Below are positions 13,826 to 22,598 of a stretch of 38,091 nucleotides of DNA, piece by piece. The DNA lies in the IMG/VR virus record IMGVR_UViG_3300022591_000027, positions 1 to 38,091 of that record; one strand, written 5' to 3'. The notes beneath the pieces are model-generated. The model saw nothing but the letters and a program-made list of their open reading frames with translations, made no database searches and was not told the origin of the DNA. Positions within the stretch are counted from its first letter, which is position 1; every line of letters begins with the position of its first letter. A program made the position numbers and the translations under genes. This DNA comes from a virus.

Positions 13826-14029
13826 ATGCGCGGATATTTAAACGAGCAGCAGCGAGACGAGCTTGAACCGAGCTGGTGTTCGCAGCTGGACAGGATTGGG
13901 ATGCAACCACACTCACGGGAGTTCCTGGAGCGCGAGATGAATTGCATTCGCAGCTGGGGCAAATTCGAATGCCTCACGGGCGAAACGATGGACGATCCCA
14001 CAGGTATTCATTTTGGGGACACGCCATGA
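13826..14029 (+). CDS. Hypothetical protein, 67 aa
   Basis: ATG with GAGG upstream, 8 bp after the previous stop. It contains three Cys and four Trp/Phe in a polar sequence, including WCSQLDRIGMQPHSREFLE. Its stop overlaps the next start as ATGA. No family recognised. Small virion or head-completion accessory proteins are common at this position. Confidence 0.55.
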   Translation: MRGYLNEQQRDELEPSWCSQLDRIGMQPHSREFLEREMNCIRSWGKFECLTGETMDDPTGIHFGDTP

Positions 14030-14247
14030 CGGCCATGTTCACTGGGCCTGGAATGGGCTCTCAGGTGGTTGGTCAGGCTCCGCAGGGTCAATTGCCTCAG
14101 CCGGTAAATCCGGGTGACGGGCAGAGGGCCTTGAGCGACTTGCAACGGATGATGCGCGACGAGCAGGCACAACATATGGGCGCGTATAAATATGCAAACG
14201 GCAATACGGCGAACAGCAGCACTCCTCTAGGCGAACCCTCATTCTAG
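14026..14247 (+). CDS. Hypothetical protein, 73 aa, DLQR-motif
   Basis: It starts in the ATGA overlap with the previous gene. The N-terminus is rich in Gly, Gln and Pro and probably flexible; the motif ALSDLQRMMRDEQAQH (about residues 35-50) is followed by a polar tail. A related motif occurs in the next gene, so the two may be diverged copies. Unknown function. Confidence 0.55.
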   Translation: MTAMFTGPGMGSQVVGQAPQGQLPQPVNPGDGQRALSDLQRMMRDEQAQHMGAYKYANGNTANSSTPLGEPSF

Positions 14248-14253
14248 GTGCAC

Positions 14254-14589
14254 ATGAGCAGGATTATCGACGAACACGGCTCTCTAAATACGCTGAAGCC
14301 CCAGCCGGGTCAATACGACAGTTACACTCCGCGTTTTCATCCGTTGCCTGGCAAATGGGCGGCGGAACAGTTGGCTGGCAAATCGTCATCGAGGCCCGGA
14401 AGCACTTCTGGGGAGGCTAGGCCTTCCACGGACTTGCAGAGGGCTCTTTCTGCGGAACGGGGGCAACATGAATATTGGGAGCAATGGCAGGGAGTGACCC
14501 CCGGAAAACCTATCTACGAGGATCCGCGTGCATTCCAGAACACGCTTTTGCCGGTTGCCCGATTCGGAACAAACGGGCGGGGAGACTAA
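14254..14589 (+). CDS. Hypothetical protein, 111 aa, DLQR-motif
   Basis: ATG at 14254 with AGGTG upstream; a GTG at 14248 is an alternative. Polar and Pro/Ser/Gly-rich, with STDLQRALSAERGQHEYWEQ around residues 55-75, similar to the motif of the previous gene. The stop overlaps the next start (TAATG). Unknown function, most likely an intrinsically flexible virion-associated protein. Confidence 0.55.
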   Translation: MSRIIDEHGSLNTLKPQPGQYDSYTPRFHPLPGKWAAEQLAGKSSSRPGSTSGEARPSTDLQRALSAERGQHEYWEQWQGVTPGKPIYEDPRAFQNTLLPVARFGTNGRGD

Positions 14590-14702
14590 TGCAGGCACGC
14601 GCACTACTATCAAAGGCCACTCGAGTGACAAAGAAAATCGAGGAGGCCGCTACGCCGAGCAGGTTGATCAAAAAAATGACTAAAAAAAGGAAAACCAAAT
14701 GA
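14589..14702 (+). CDS. Tiny basic protein, 37 aa
   Basis: Start ATG overlaps the previous stop (TAATG), and its stop overlaps the next start (ATGA). Thirteen Lys or Arg and only two acidic residues; the C-terminus is KKMTKKRKTK. It could bind nucleic acid or the acidic scaffold. The overlaps on both sides support that it is translated. Confidence 0.5.
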   Translation: MQARALLSKATRVTKKIEEAATPSRLIKKMTKKRKTK

Positions 14703-14941
14703 AAGAGAACCCTAGTGGCCGCCAGGGCGGTTTTGAGTCTATGGAGCGCGACAATCGACGTGAGCCGATGGTCAGCCATCAATCGGAGACTACCCCCATG
14801 TCGATCGCGGACAATTGGAACACCGTGAACGAGATGAAGGGCGAAGCGATGGACGAGGCATACGGCTTGGCGGGGAAACGCGGAGTCGAAAAGTCCATGA
14901 AAATGGCGCATTCCCAATTCCGTTCGTACGAGTGGGCCTAA
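14699..14941 (+). CDS. Hypothetical protein, 80 aa
   Basis: ATGA start overlap. Polar with many Glu, Met and Ser, probably disordered in its first half (NPSGRQGGFESMERDNRRE) and helical in the second (NWNTVNEMKGEAMDEAYGL). Its stop overlaps the next start (TAATG). Unknown family. Confidence 0.55.
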   Translation: MKENPSGRQGGFESMERDNRREPMVSHQSETTPMSIADNWNTVNEMKGEAMDEAYGLAGKRGVEKSMKMAHSQFRSYEWA

Positions 14942-15351
14942 TGCAAACGACGCTGATCGGGGAAAAACGTCATTCCGGACAACAGCTCATGGGCGAGACT
15001 CGTGAACCGATGAGCTCCGATTGCTGGAATGACGCGCAGAACCTGGCCGAGAAATATGCCGAAATCCTTAAAAAAGATTTCTGGATCTTATACGCGGCGA
15101 AACCCCACACGAGGCACGGTCACGCGATAGTGGCCGGCTGGGATATTCAGGTGAAGCGGCCTCCTTCAGCAATGGTCGGGGTTCTCACGTTCAGGTGGTG
15201 TCACGCCGAGAAGCGGCTCGTGGTAGAGCCTGAACTGTGTTTGCCCTATGACGTTCCGATCAGTGAAGCCGAGATGTCCAAGAAGTCGGCGGATTATTTC
15301 CCGTCGATGGCGTCTGCGGCTAAAAAAAGCGGGGGAATTTTGCTCGCATAA
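14941..15351 (+). CDS. Hypothetical protein, 136 aa
   Basis: Coupled start (TAATG). It is the only gene in the small-gene cluster that looks like a folded globular domain: a helix (DAQNLAEKYAEILKKDFWIL) followed by alternating strands (GHAIVAGWDIQVK, MVGVLTFRWC, LVVEPELCLPYD). I do not recognise the family. The position before the scaffold suggests a head-assembly or virion role. Confidence 0.6.
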   Translation: MQTTLIGEKRHSGQQLMGETREPMSSDCWNDAQNLAEKYAEILKKDFWILYAAKPHTRHGHAIVAGWDIQVKRPPSAMVGVLTFRWCHAEKRLVVEPELCLPYDVPISEAEMSKKSADYFPSMASAAKKSGGILLA

Positions 15352-15405
15352 GATTATTTCCAAACCAAAAAGGCGTAACGGGTTCTCGCCGTACCCAGGA
15401 GATGG

Positions 15406-16152
15406 ATGAGCGAATTAGACATGTCGAAACCGGGTTCAGAGCTGTTTCCCGAGTTGTCGAGTCAGAACTATAACAGCTACGCGGACGTAATATCGGATTC
15501 TGCCGTCGGGGATCCTCTCGATATGGGCGTGACACCAGCAGCCGAGCTCGCCCCTCAGCAATTGTCAGATAAAGAATTGAATTTTAAAGCGCTCCGAGAG
15601 GAAGCCTCGAAACTCAAGAGCGAACGCGAGTATTGGAAGGGCCAGGCGGAGGCATACAATCGGATCAATCAACAGCCAGCAGCCAAGCCGGAACCGGCCG
15701 AAAAGTTGGACTGGGACGATGCCGATGATGTTCGGCGTGCCTGGGAAACGATGCGGGACGATAACGAGCGGCTCAGAAATGAGATGCGAGATTTCCAGGC
15801 GTCGATTCAGGCCAAAAGCCAGCGTAGCGATTGGGATGCGATGGTCACTAAACATGTGCCGGAGCTTGTTTCAAAAAATCCGATGTTCGCCGAGATGATT
15901 CAAAAAAGTTCTAATCCTTATGAGGCGGCGTATCTCGTGGCCGAATTGAACGCTCGTGCGGGTCAACCGCAGCAGGAGTTACGGACGGATACGCGTCCGA
16001 CAAACGCACAGAGGGCCCTCGCCAATATGCAGAAACCGCAGACGTTAGCGAGCGCTGGCGGACAGTCCACGTTGAGCAATGCCGACTACTATGCGCAGAT
16101 GTCGGATGAGGACTTCATGAAGATTGCAGCAAAGAATTTGGCGAACGTCTAA
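15406..16152 (+). CDS. Putative scaffolding protein
   Basis: 248 aa, directly upstream of the major capsid gene, with AGGAG before the ATG. The protein is hydrophilic and helical: an acidic N-terminal part, a coiled coil at about 60-150 (FKALREEASKLKSEREYWKG, later DDNERLRNEMRDFQ), a more compact part at about 145-195 and a flexible Gln/Ala-rich end. Gene order and composition fit an internal scaffold that guides capsid assembly and leaves before packaging. Sequence alone cannot prove it. Confidence 0.7.
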   Translation: MSELDMSKPGSELFPELSSQNYNSYADVISDSAVGDPLDMGVTPAAELAPQQLSDKELNFKALREEASKLKSEREYWKGQAEAYNRINQQPAAKPEPAEKLDWDDADDVRRAWETMRDDNERLRNEMRDFQASIQAKSQRSDWDAMVTKHVPELVSKNPMFAEMIQKSSNPYEAAYLVAELNARAGQPQQELRTDTRPTNAQRALANMQKPQTLASAGGQSTLSNADYYAQMSDEDFMKIAAKNLANV

Positions 16153-16167
16153 ACCGTAAGGTGTTAG

Positions 16168-17112
16168 ATGCCAATTACGACTACTTCGCAAGTGCCGCCA
16201 GAAGTGCGCACTTATTTTGACAGACTTTTGTTAACTCTTGCACGACCGTATTACATCTATGATATGTTTGGGCAAAAGCGAACAATCCCACTAAACTCCG
16301 GCGATCAGATGATCTTCCGGCGTTATTCCACGCTTAGCGCGGCAACCGTTCCTCTTCAGGACGGAACAACTCCGCCAGGTGATTCTCTTAGTGTCACGGA
16401 CTTTAGCACGCAGATTAAATGGTACGGCAACTTCTGTGTGATAACAGACCAAGTTCAATTCACTGTACAAGACAGGGTGTTAAACGAAGCAACTCGTGTT
16501 CTGTCTTTGCAGCTAGGGCTTACTATAGACAACTTGATTAGAAACATGATGGTGTCGACGGCGAGTTCTATTTGGTGCAGTAACGGTGTAAACGGAAAGA
16601 CACCGACAGAGATCACCACGCCGGACATTAAAACCGCAGTGCGGGCCTTGCGCCTAGGTAACGCGCGACTGATGACCAAGCCGATTCCGGGTGAAAATCG
16701 GTTTGCGACAAGCCCGGTTCGTTCCAGCTACTGGGGCTTTATGGATGTCACGATCCAGAACGACCTTGAGGCTTGCGCGGACTTCTTGAGTGCGGCTAAC
16801 TACCCGAACCCCATGGATGCGTTAGAAGCGGAATGGGGCTCGACAAATAATATAAGGTGGCTTTTATCGACGGCAGGTTACAATAACGGCGCTGCAACTC
16901 CGGTATGGAACAATATCATACTTGGGCAAGAAGCATATGGTGTTGTTCGCCTTGGAAGTAAAGAAGCGGAGTTCCTTGTAAAACCTTTGGGAAGCGCTGG
17001 GACAAGCGATCCATTGAACCAAAGAGGCTCGGTGGGATACAAATATCCTTTCGCAACGAGGTTGTTGAACGACAATTGGATCACGCGTCTATTATCAACT
17101 CAGCGGCTATAG
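16168..17112 (+). CDS. Major capsid protein, N4-gp56 family
   Basis: 314 aa. The sequence follows the N4-gp56 pattern: LARPYYIYDMFGQKRTIPLN, then the E-loop-like IFRRYSTLSAATVPLQDGTTPPG, then a strand-rich part with KWYGNFCVITD and a helix (LSLQLGLTIDNLIRNMM). Members of this family have the HK97 fold and form the icosahedral shell. The length is at the short end for the family. AAGGTG lies before the ATG. It follows the scaffold gene directly. Confidence 0.9.
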   Translation: MPITTTSQVPPEVRTYFDRLLLTLARPYYIYDMFGQKRTIPLNSGDQMIFRRYSTLSAATVPLQDGTTPPGDSLSVTDFSTQIKWYGNFCVITDQVQFTVQDRVLNEATRVLSLQLGLTIDNLIRNMMVSTASSIWCSNGVNGKTPTEITTPDIKTAVRALRLGNARLMTKPIPGENRFATSPVRSSYWGFMDVTIQNDLEACADFLSAANYPNPMDALEAEWGSTNNIRWLLSTAGYNNGAATPVWNNIILGQEAYGVVRLGSKEAEFLVKPLGSAGTSDPLNQRGSVGYKYPFATRLLNDNWITRLLSTQRL

Positions 17113-17122
17113 GGGGTAAAGC

Positions 17123-17899
17123 ATGCAATATAGATTTGGTTACTTCACTATGGCGACTGCGACCACGCAAACAGCTGTGGTTCCGCAAACAATCACTCTG
17201 GGGTTTATACCGTCCAAGTTCCAGATGATAAACTATAGCACTTGGAGCACAACAACAACTAGTTTAGTTGCTCCGTTTCCGGTGACAAGCAATATTTGGT
17301 ATTCTGGAATGCCATCGGGGTCGGCAATACAGACTGTGAATATTGGGTATACAACAACCACAACCCCAGTTCTAACGACTGTGGCTCTCAGCAGTAACGC
17401 CTCCATCGCGTCTAATGGCGTGACTCCGTTTATGAATGGGGCAGATTGGCCTCCTGAGCAAGCGACGATCACGAACGTGACCAAAGCAATCCCTGCGGTC
17501 GTTACGGCAACCAATACATTTGTGAACGGTGATATTGTCACGATCTCGGGTGTTGCGGGAATGACGCAGCTGAACACAAACCGCTACGTGGTCACGAACG
17601 CGAGCGGATCATCCTTCTCGCTGTACGATTTGTTTGGCAATCCTGTCGACAGTACGGGATACGGCACCTATGTGGCGGCTCCCGGTGGATTTCCTGGAGG
17701 TTTTGCCAACTGCATTTCGACGCCTCCGACTGCTCCTGTTCTCAATGCGTTAACTGGCGCAGTGGTGACTCCTGGTGGGCCTCCTGGCAACTTTTACGAC
17801 ATAGGATCTGCCGGACTAACTTTGGGATATTCCTTGTTCAACACTTCCGCAGATACATGGTATTGGGAAGCGTTTTATCAAACCCCAACAGGCTGGTAA
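17123..17899 (+). CDS. Structural protein with FCCH-like repeat domain, 258 aa
   Basis: It starts 10 bp after the capsid gene with GGGGG before the ATG. The N-terminal 110 residues are Thr/Ser-rich and beta-like. Residues 114-190 resemble the small beta domain often labelled ubiquitin-activating E1 FCCH-like in phage proteins: ITNVT, VNGDIVTISGVAGMTQLN, then FSLYDLFGNPVDSTGY. The next gene carries a second copy. Position suggests a capsid decoration or head-stabilising protein. Confidence 0.65.
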   Translation: MQYRFGYFTMATATTQTAVVPQTITLGFIPSKFQMINYSTWSTTTTSLVAPFPVTSNIWYSGMPSGSAIQTVNIGYTTTTTPVLTTVALSSNASIASNGVTPFMNGADWPPEQATITNVTKAIPAVVTATNTFVNGDIVTISGVAGMTQLNTNRYVVTNASGSSFSLYDLFGNPVDSTGYGTYVAAPGGFPGGFANCISTPPTAPVLNALTGAVVTPGGPPGNFYDIGSAGLTLGYSLFNTSADTWYWEAFYQTPTGW

Positions 17900-17900
17900 A

Positions 17901-18254
17901 ATGACTGCTTTGATCGGATTTCCGCTTGGGACTGTATACAACATAGTCAATGTCACGAATGCTTATCCTGGCGTAGTGACATTGTCTTCTATTGCGGATC
18001 CAAATTCCTTTGCGGTGTCGATCGGGCAGACTGTGACGATTAGCAAAGTCGTAGGGATGTTTCATCTGAATGATGTGCGGTTTAATGTGGCGGCATTGGA
18101 CCCTGTAGCGTTTACGTTTCAGCTCTACGACCTGCAATTCAATCCTGTCGACACTCGTTCGTTTTCCCCATATGTGGGAGGCGGCGAAATCAACATTGTC
18201 TCTTATCCTGCGGGAGCCGGACAGCCTCCGGGACTCATGTACAATAACCAATAG
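17901..18254 (+). CDS. Structural protein, single FCCH-like domain, 117 aa
   Basis: It starts 1 bp after the previous stop. Almost the whole protein is one domain of the type found at the end of the preceding gene: IGQTVTISKVVGMFHLN, FQLYDLQFNPVDT, then YVGGGE. It is therefore a diverged duplicate of that domain. A shared partner on the capsid surface is likely but inferred. Confidence 0.65.
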   Translation: MTALIGFPLGTVYNIVNVTNAYPGVVTLSSIADPNSFAVSIGQTVTISKVVGMFHLNDVRFNVAALDPVAFTFQLYDLQFNPVDTRSFSPYVGGGEINIVSYPAGAGQPPGLMYNNQ

Positions 18255-18260
18255 GAATTT

Positions 18261-18653
18261 ATGCTCAAGACCGCTCCGAAAAAAGAACCAGTCGAAGTTT
18301 TGCAAGAGAAACATCTGTCAGGGCCCGCAGATGAGCCGATGCACGTTGTGGCCAAAGAGCTCCAGGACGGGGAAATCGTTTTCGCTACACAGGAATCCGC
18401 GCGTGTGGAGAATGTGGTTTTTAGGAACCAGCGTGACCCTGGGACCCCTTTGGAGTTCCATTTCGCGAGCGCCACGCATCCGTTCAAACAATACAAATTG
18501 TTCGACGGGCACACATACGTGCTTCCGGTTGAGGTCATCAGGAACCTGGAGCAGTCCCGCGAGAACGTCGAGAAATATCGCAAAAATGCCGACGGGGTTC
18601 CCGAGGTATACGTGGCTGGATATAAAACACATTTTGTGTGTGAGAGGGTCTGA
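18261..18653 (+). CDS. Hypothetical virion-associated protein, 130 aa
   Basis: ATG with AGGA a little upstream. The first 35 residues are charged and flexible; the central part alternates strands (EIVFATQESARVENVVFRN, PLEFHFASATH), and the end is helical then beta. Its stop overlaps the connector gene start (TGATG). It may be a head-completion or decoration protein; no family recognised. Confidence 0.55.
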   Translation: MLKTAPKKEPVEVLQEKHLSGPADEPMHVVAKELQDGEIVFATQESARVENVVFRNQRDPGTPLEFHFASATHPFKQYKLFDGHTYVLPVEVIRNLEQSRENVEKYRKNADGVPEVYVAGYKTHFVCERV

Positions 18654-19630
18654 TGACGTTTTCGAGTAACGTTGGCATTTGGCGGTTGAGCGAAATCATC
18701 GCGGAGTTCCGTGGCATCACTGGCCGCCCGAACAACGTTTACCCGAATGGAAACGCCCCGAACCCGCAGTTCGATGACGGACAAATCGTTCAGCTTATCA
18801 ATTACTATTATCAGTATGTTTTAACAAAAGAACTAAAGGTCTTTTGGGAATATACGACATACCAATTCTATGCTCAAGCGAATGTCGCCGAGTACATAGC
18901 GCCCAAGAGTTTTCAGCAATTGAACCCCGAGGTTTACGCTGACGGCTGGCGGATGAATTGGTACATCGATCCTGGCGTGTTTTACCAAGATTTCCCTCAG
19001 CAGGACAGCAAGCAGGTGGTCGGCCAGGGGGATGGCGTCAGCAATAGTTTTTCGTTTCAGGTGTCTGCCTATCCGATTTTACCCGGGAGCGTTTATGTCA
19101 CCGATGGGACCCAAGTGGCCCAGGATAACGGAAATGGAGGTTTTTTTGATCCTAATGCTCCTACTGTGCTTTTGCCTGGTTCGATTAATTATATTTCAGG
19201 CACTGTAGCCTCGCTGGGGTTTACCTCTATTCCTGCGTCTGGCGCGACAATCACGTGTGCGTTTTTCACGTACCTACCGAACCGCCCGCAAGGCATCCTC
19301 TTTTACAAGCAGCAGCCGCTTGCAGATTCCAGGCAGGTGACGCTCGCTGCGGTTGACATGTTCGTTTTGCGTCCGGTTCCGGATCAGCCATACCTGATCA
19401 AGATGAACGGCATTCAGCTGCCGCCACCGCTTGTAAATTACACAGACGTGCCATTCCGCCCGGATCTTGGGCCTTTAATTGCTCTCGGCGCGGCCTTGCA
19501 CATGTTCAAATTGTACGGGCAGGTCGATCAATATGCGCAGTTCTATCCCGAGTACTTGCGATTTAAAGATATTTGTATGCAGGACACGTACGAGCTATAC
19601 CTGTACCAGAGATCGTTGCCCAAATTTTAG
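18653..19630 (+). CDS. Head-to-tail connector / tail accessory protein (P22 gp4-like by position)
   Basis: 325 aa. An N-terminal helical part (LSEIIAEFRGITGR, then DGQIVQLINYYYQYVL) and a C-terminal helical part (PLIALGAALHMFKLYGQVDQ, RFKDICMQDTYELYL) flank a beta-rich insert at about 115-215 that looks like a tail-type Ig or carbohydrate-binding sandwich (GDGVSNSFSFQVSAYPILPG). The terminal helices match those of ring-forming adaptors below the portal. The insert is an unusual addition. Confidence 0.65.
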   Translation: MTFSSNVGIWRLSEIIAEFRGITGRPNNVYPNGNAPNPQFDDGQIVQLINYYYQYVLTKELKVFWEYTTYQFYAQANVAEYIAPKSFQQLNPEVYADGWRMNWYIDPGVFYQDFPQQDSKQVVGQGDGVSNSFSFQVSAYPILPGSVYVTDGTQVAQDNGNGGFFDPNAPTVLLPGSINYISGTVASLGFTSIPASGATITCAFFTYLPNRPQGILFYKQQPLADSRQVTLAAVDMFVLRPVPDQPYLIKMNGIQLPPPLVNYTDVPFRPDLGPLIALGAALHMFKLYGQVDQYAQFYPEYLRFKDICMQDTYELYLYQRSLPKF

Positions 19631-19638
19631 GAGTCGTC

Positions 19639-20211
19639 ATGACATATACCCCAACCGTTCCTCAGGCGAACCAAACGATTGCCTCCACGCAGCCCCTAAT
19701 CTCGGCGAATTTCGGCTATCTCGCGACGGCTATCGGGACCGAGCATAATTTTACGGGCACAAGCGCTTCAGAGACGTACCATACGCAGATGTCGTTGCCG
19801 AACAAGGCTCTCGCGGAGACGGCAAACCCGACTCCGGTTACTGGGGCAGACGGCATTTTATATGCGCAAGCGGGCGGTCCTGGAACGGCGGGACAGTCCG
19901 GCTTGCGATATTATAGCACATCTGGCAACCAGATTTGTCGGCTAACCGATGCATTCGTTGGGACGCCTGGATTTCAATGGACGGGGCAAACGTTGAGGCA
20001 ATGGGGGTCAAATACAATATCATTGTCTTCCACCACATGCACATTCAAGACTCCATTTCCAACCGCCGTTTACTGCATACAATTAACAGTGATTGGAACT
20101 TTTGATGCTAAAGTTTATGTTGCCAGTAACACCTTAACTTCTTTTAAGGTTGGCGTGTCTTTCAGCTCTATAACATCAGCTCAGATTTACTGGGAGGCAA
20201 TAGGCTCTTAA
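19639..20211 (+). CDS. Tail protein with gp53-like C-terminal domain, 190 aa
   Basis: AGGAG precedes the ATG. The first half is a flexible Thr/Gln/Ala-rich stretch. The end, WGSNTISLSSTTCTFKTPFP with following TAVYCIQLTVIG and YWEAIG, follows the gp53-like beta domain found at the ends of many phage tail fibres. It ends overlapping the start of the tail hub gene (TAATG). A fibre-like gene at this place, away from the fibre cluster, suggests a short fibre or a tail-tip part. Confidence 0.6.
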   Translation: MTYTPTVPQANQTIASTQPLISANFGYLATAIGTEHNFTGTSASETYHTQMSLPNKALAETANPTPVTGADGILYAQAGGPGTAGQSGLRYYSTSGNQICRLTDAFVGTPGFQWTGQTLRQWGSNTISLSSTTCTFKTPFPTAVYCIQLTVIGTFDAKVYVASNTLTSFKVGVSFSSITSAQIYWEAIGS

Positions 20212-22598
20212 TGGGGTATCAGCCGTTTCTCATAGGCAACTTCCGCACGGGACTGAATATGGCTGTGGAACCGTGGCTTCTACCTCGGGATGCGTTTCAA
20301 TCGCTCATCAACGCGCGCCTTTATCGAGGAGTGGTAGAAAAAGTTTCCGGTTACAGCCCATATGCGAGAACCTACGAGGGTGTGATTTCACGGCTTTTTC
20401 CAGCTCCAAACGGAACCAATCAGACATTTACCGCGACTCTAGGCCGGACACCCAGAACGGTTAATTTCGCGGGTTACGCCGTGATCACGACGGGCCTAAA
20501 CTCTGAGATTTTCACATATCAATCGGATTCGATCGTCGCTGGCCAGCCTGTCGTTGTCCTGAAAGGCTCGGGGCTGACCGGGTCAGGCACGTTAAATTTG
20601 GCGACAAACGCCCTGTCGATAACCACAACGGTTCCACCTCCAGCCGGCAGCATTGTCATTTTCAAATACTGGGCGAATCCCACGAATGTTTCGACGCGCT
20701 ACCCGATCATGGGAATCAAACCCTATTACACACCTCTAGGCGAGTCGCAAACGCTTGTTTTCGATTATCAAAAAATGTGTGTAATAGTGTCTCAGAACAC
20801 GACGGCTGTTTCTCCGACAATATTTGCCACCACCGAGCGGTTGAATAACGCCGCCGTGGAGGTCCCTCACGACTACTACAGCTCTGCCACGATCACTGGA
20901 AACGGGGTCACAAAAACATTTAGCGGCACATTCACCAATCCAATTGTGCCCGGGACAGTGAACTTTTATCAGTTTCTCTCGACGGGTGCCCCTGTTCCGG
21001 CATCCTCGTTTGACGACAACGTTGCAGACATTTCGGATAACGCGCAGGGGGCCCTTACTGGAATCGGGGCAAGCGCTGGCTCTGGGTCAATTGATTATTA
21101 TACAGGCGTGTGGACGTTCACTTTTCTCACAGCTCCAGCCACAGGGAACTATTTTGACTCCACCGTTGGGGTGTTTGGGCAAGTGTTCCATGGCGGGAAC
21201 AAGAACTTCTTTTCGGTGGCAAACTACCAGAACAAAGCCTTCATCTGCAACAACTATGACCCCGTTTTTTACTACGACGGCTCCACGCTAAAGTTTCTGC
21301 GGACCAATTTGACTGTCACGCCAATCACGTCAGCGGGAGGGGTCCCGAACAACACGTCGCCATATATTACAAGCGCGCTGCACGTTTTCGTGAATCGCGA
21401 GAGGCTCCTGTTGCTTTCGCCGCGTGTGATTTTGGACGTGGTGGGCCAGACGCTACAGAGCACGGGCGTCTATTGGTCAGACACGAGCAACCCTCTAGTG
21501 TGGACAAATGGCGGAGCCCTATTCGGCCCCACGAGTCAGCCAATAATCACGGCAGGATTCGTCAACTCTGATTTGATTGTACGATTCACAAACTCCGAGG
21601 CGGTTTTTAGATATACTGGAGATGCATTCGGGCCGTTCAGGTTTGACCCAACAAACAACATTTGGAATTGCAGCTCTCAGCACGGGACGATCAGTTACGA
21701 CTCGTGGATTTCGTCTGTTGGCACGTCTGCAATTGTCGGCTCTGACGGCTGGAACATCAAGCGGGTGGACGACGCGATCCCGGATTTCACCGACGCGTAT
21801 CGCATTCCGGGCCAATATCCCATTCCGTATTTGAGCGAGCCCGACATCGAATATTGCTACGGTCAGCGGTTTGACGACGTAAAAGAGGGGTGGCTTTGCT
21901 ACGTGTCGGACATTCCGAATCCGGTCTCGGAAGCTTTGACGTTTAGCGATAACGTTTTGGCGTTCAATTATTTGGACGGAACATACTCGATTTACAGTTT
22001 CCCTTTAACATGCTTGGGCGTTTCCACCTCGACCGATTCACTGGAAACATGGGGAACGATTTTCACCGCCTGGGAGCAGCATCAGGACACGTGGGGGAGC
22101 TATCAACAAATTAAAGGCTCTCTGATAGATTTGGGTGGAGATTCACTCGGATACGTCCACGAGCTAAACGACGGGCAGCTTATCTACCAAGGCGCTTCGG
22201 GGGAAGACTTCGATTTAACTTTGATCACTAAAGATTTCAATCCGTTCATCGAGCAGGGACAGTTGTGTAGGCTGGGGTACATTGATTTCTTGGTTTCCAC
22301 GTTTGACGACGAGCTTGAGTTTGACGTTTCCATTTATTGTAACAACAACCTCAGCGCAATCCCAACTCCGGGATTCCCGTTTCAAACGAATTCTTTTGAT
22401 TACACGGTGACAGTCGCGGCCACTGACGCGATGAGCCCATATTTCGCGCAGGAAAAAGCGTGGGTTCGCGTGTACGTAGGTTTGGTGGCAAAATCGCATA
22501 CGATTAAAATCACGCAGATAGGCGACCACAATACCAACCCATTGAACCTGCATGCGATGACCTTGTATATGCAACCGGCAGGGAGGCTCTTCAATTAA
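20211..22598 (+). CDS. Tail hub / DNA-stabilisation protein (P22 gp10-like)
   Basis: 795 aa. The start FLIGNFRTGLNMAVEPWLLPRDAFQSLINARLYRGVVEKVSGY, cut here into pieces, is typical for this class: FRTGLNMAVEPWLLP then DAFQSLINARLYRG. The body contains beta-propeller-like repeats with Trp and Asp and a sandwich insert (TKTFSGTFTNPIVPGTVNFY). It probably forms the tail tube/hub that plugs the portal and carries fibres. The assignment rests on length, order and composition. Confidence 0.7.
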   Translation: MGYQPFLIGNFRTGLNMAVEPWLLPRDAFQSLINARLYRGVVEKVSGYSPYARTYEGVISRLFPAPNGTNQTFTATLGRTPRTVNFAGYAVITTGLNSEIFTYQSDSIVAGQPVVVLKGSGLTGSGTLNLATNALSITTTVPPPAGSIVIFKYWANPTNVSTRYPIMGIKPYYTPLGESQTLVFDYQKMCVIVSQNTTAVSPTIFATTERLNNAAVEVPHDYYSSATITGNGVTKTFSGTFTNPIVPGTVNFYQFLSTGAPVPASSFDDNVADISDNAQGALTGIGASAGSGSIDYYTGVWTFTFLTAPATGNYFDSTVGVFGQVFHGGNKNFFSVANYQNKAFICNNYDPVFYYDGSTLKFLRTNLTVTPITSAGGVPNNTSPYITSALHVFVNRERLLLLSPRVILDVVGQTLQSTGVYWSDTSNPLVWTNGGALFGPTSQPIITAGFVNSDLIVRFTNSEAVFRYTGDAFGPFRFDPTNNIWNCSSQHGTISYDSWISSVGTSAIVGSDGWNIKRVDDAIPDFTDAYRIPGQYPIPYLSEPDIEYCYGQRFDDVKEGWLCYVSDIPNPVSEALTFSDNVLAFNYLDGTYSIYSFPLTCLGVSTSTDSLETWGTIFTAWEQHQDTWGSYQQIKGSLIDLGGDSLGYVHELNDGQLIYQGASGEDFDLTLITKDFNPFIEQGQLCRLGYIDFLVSTFDDELEFDVSIYCNNNLSAIPTPGFPFQTNSFDYTVTVAATDAMSPYFAQEKAWVRVYVGLVAKSHTIKITQIGDHNTNPLNLHAMTLYMQPAGRLFN

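Noticed and set aside
13153-14001. Long leftward open frame (282 codons) opposite the portal end and small genes
   Set aside because: Ser/Arg/Cys/Pro-rich shadow composition, no ribosome site, and it lies opposite several well-supported overlapping rightward genes.
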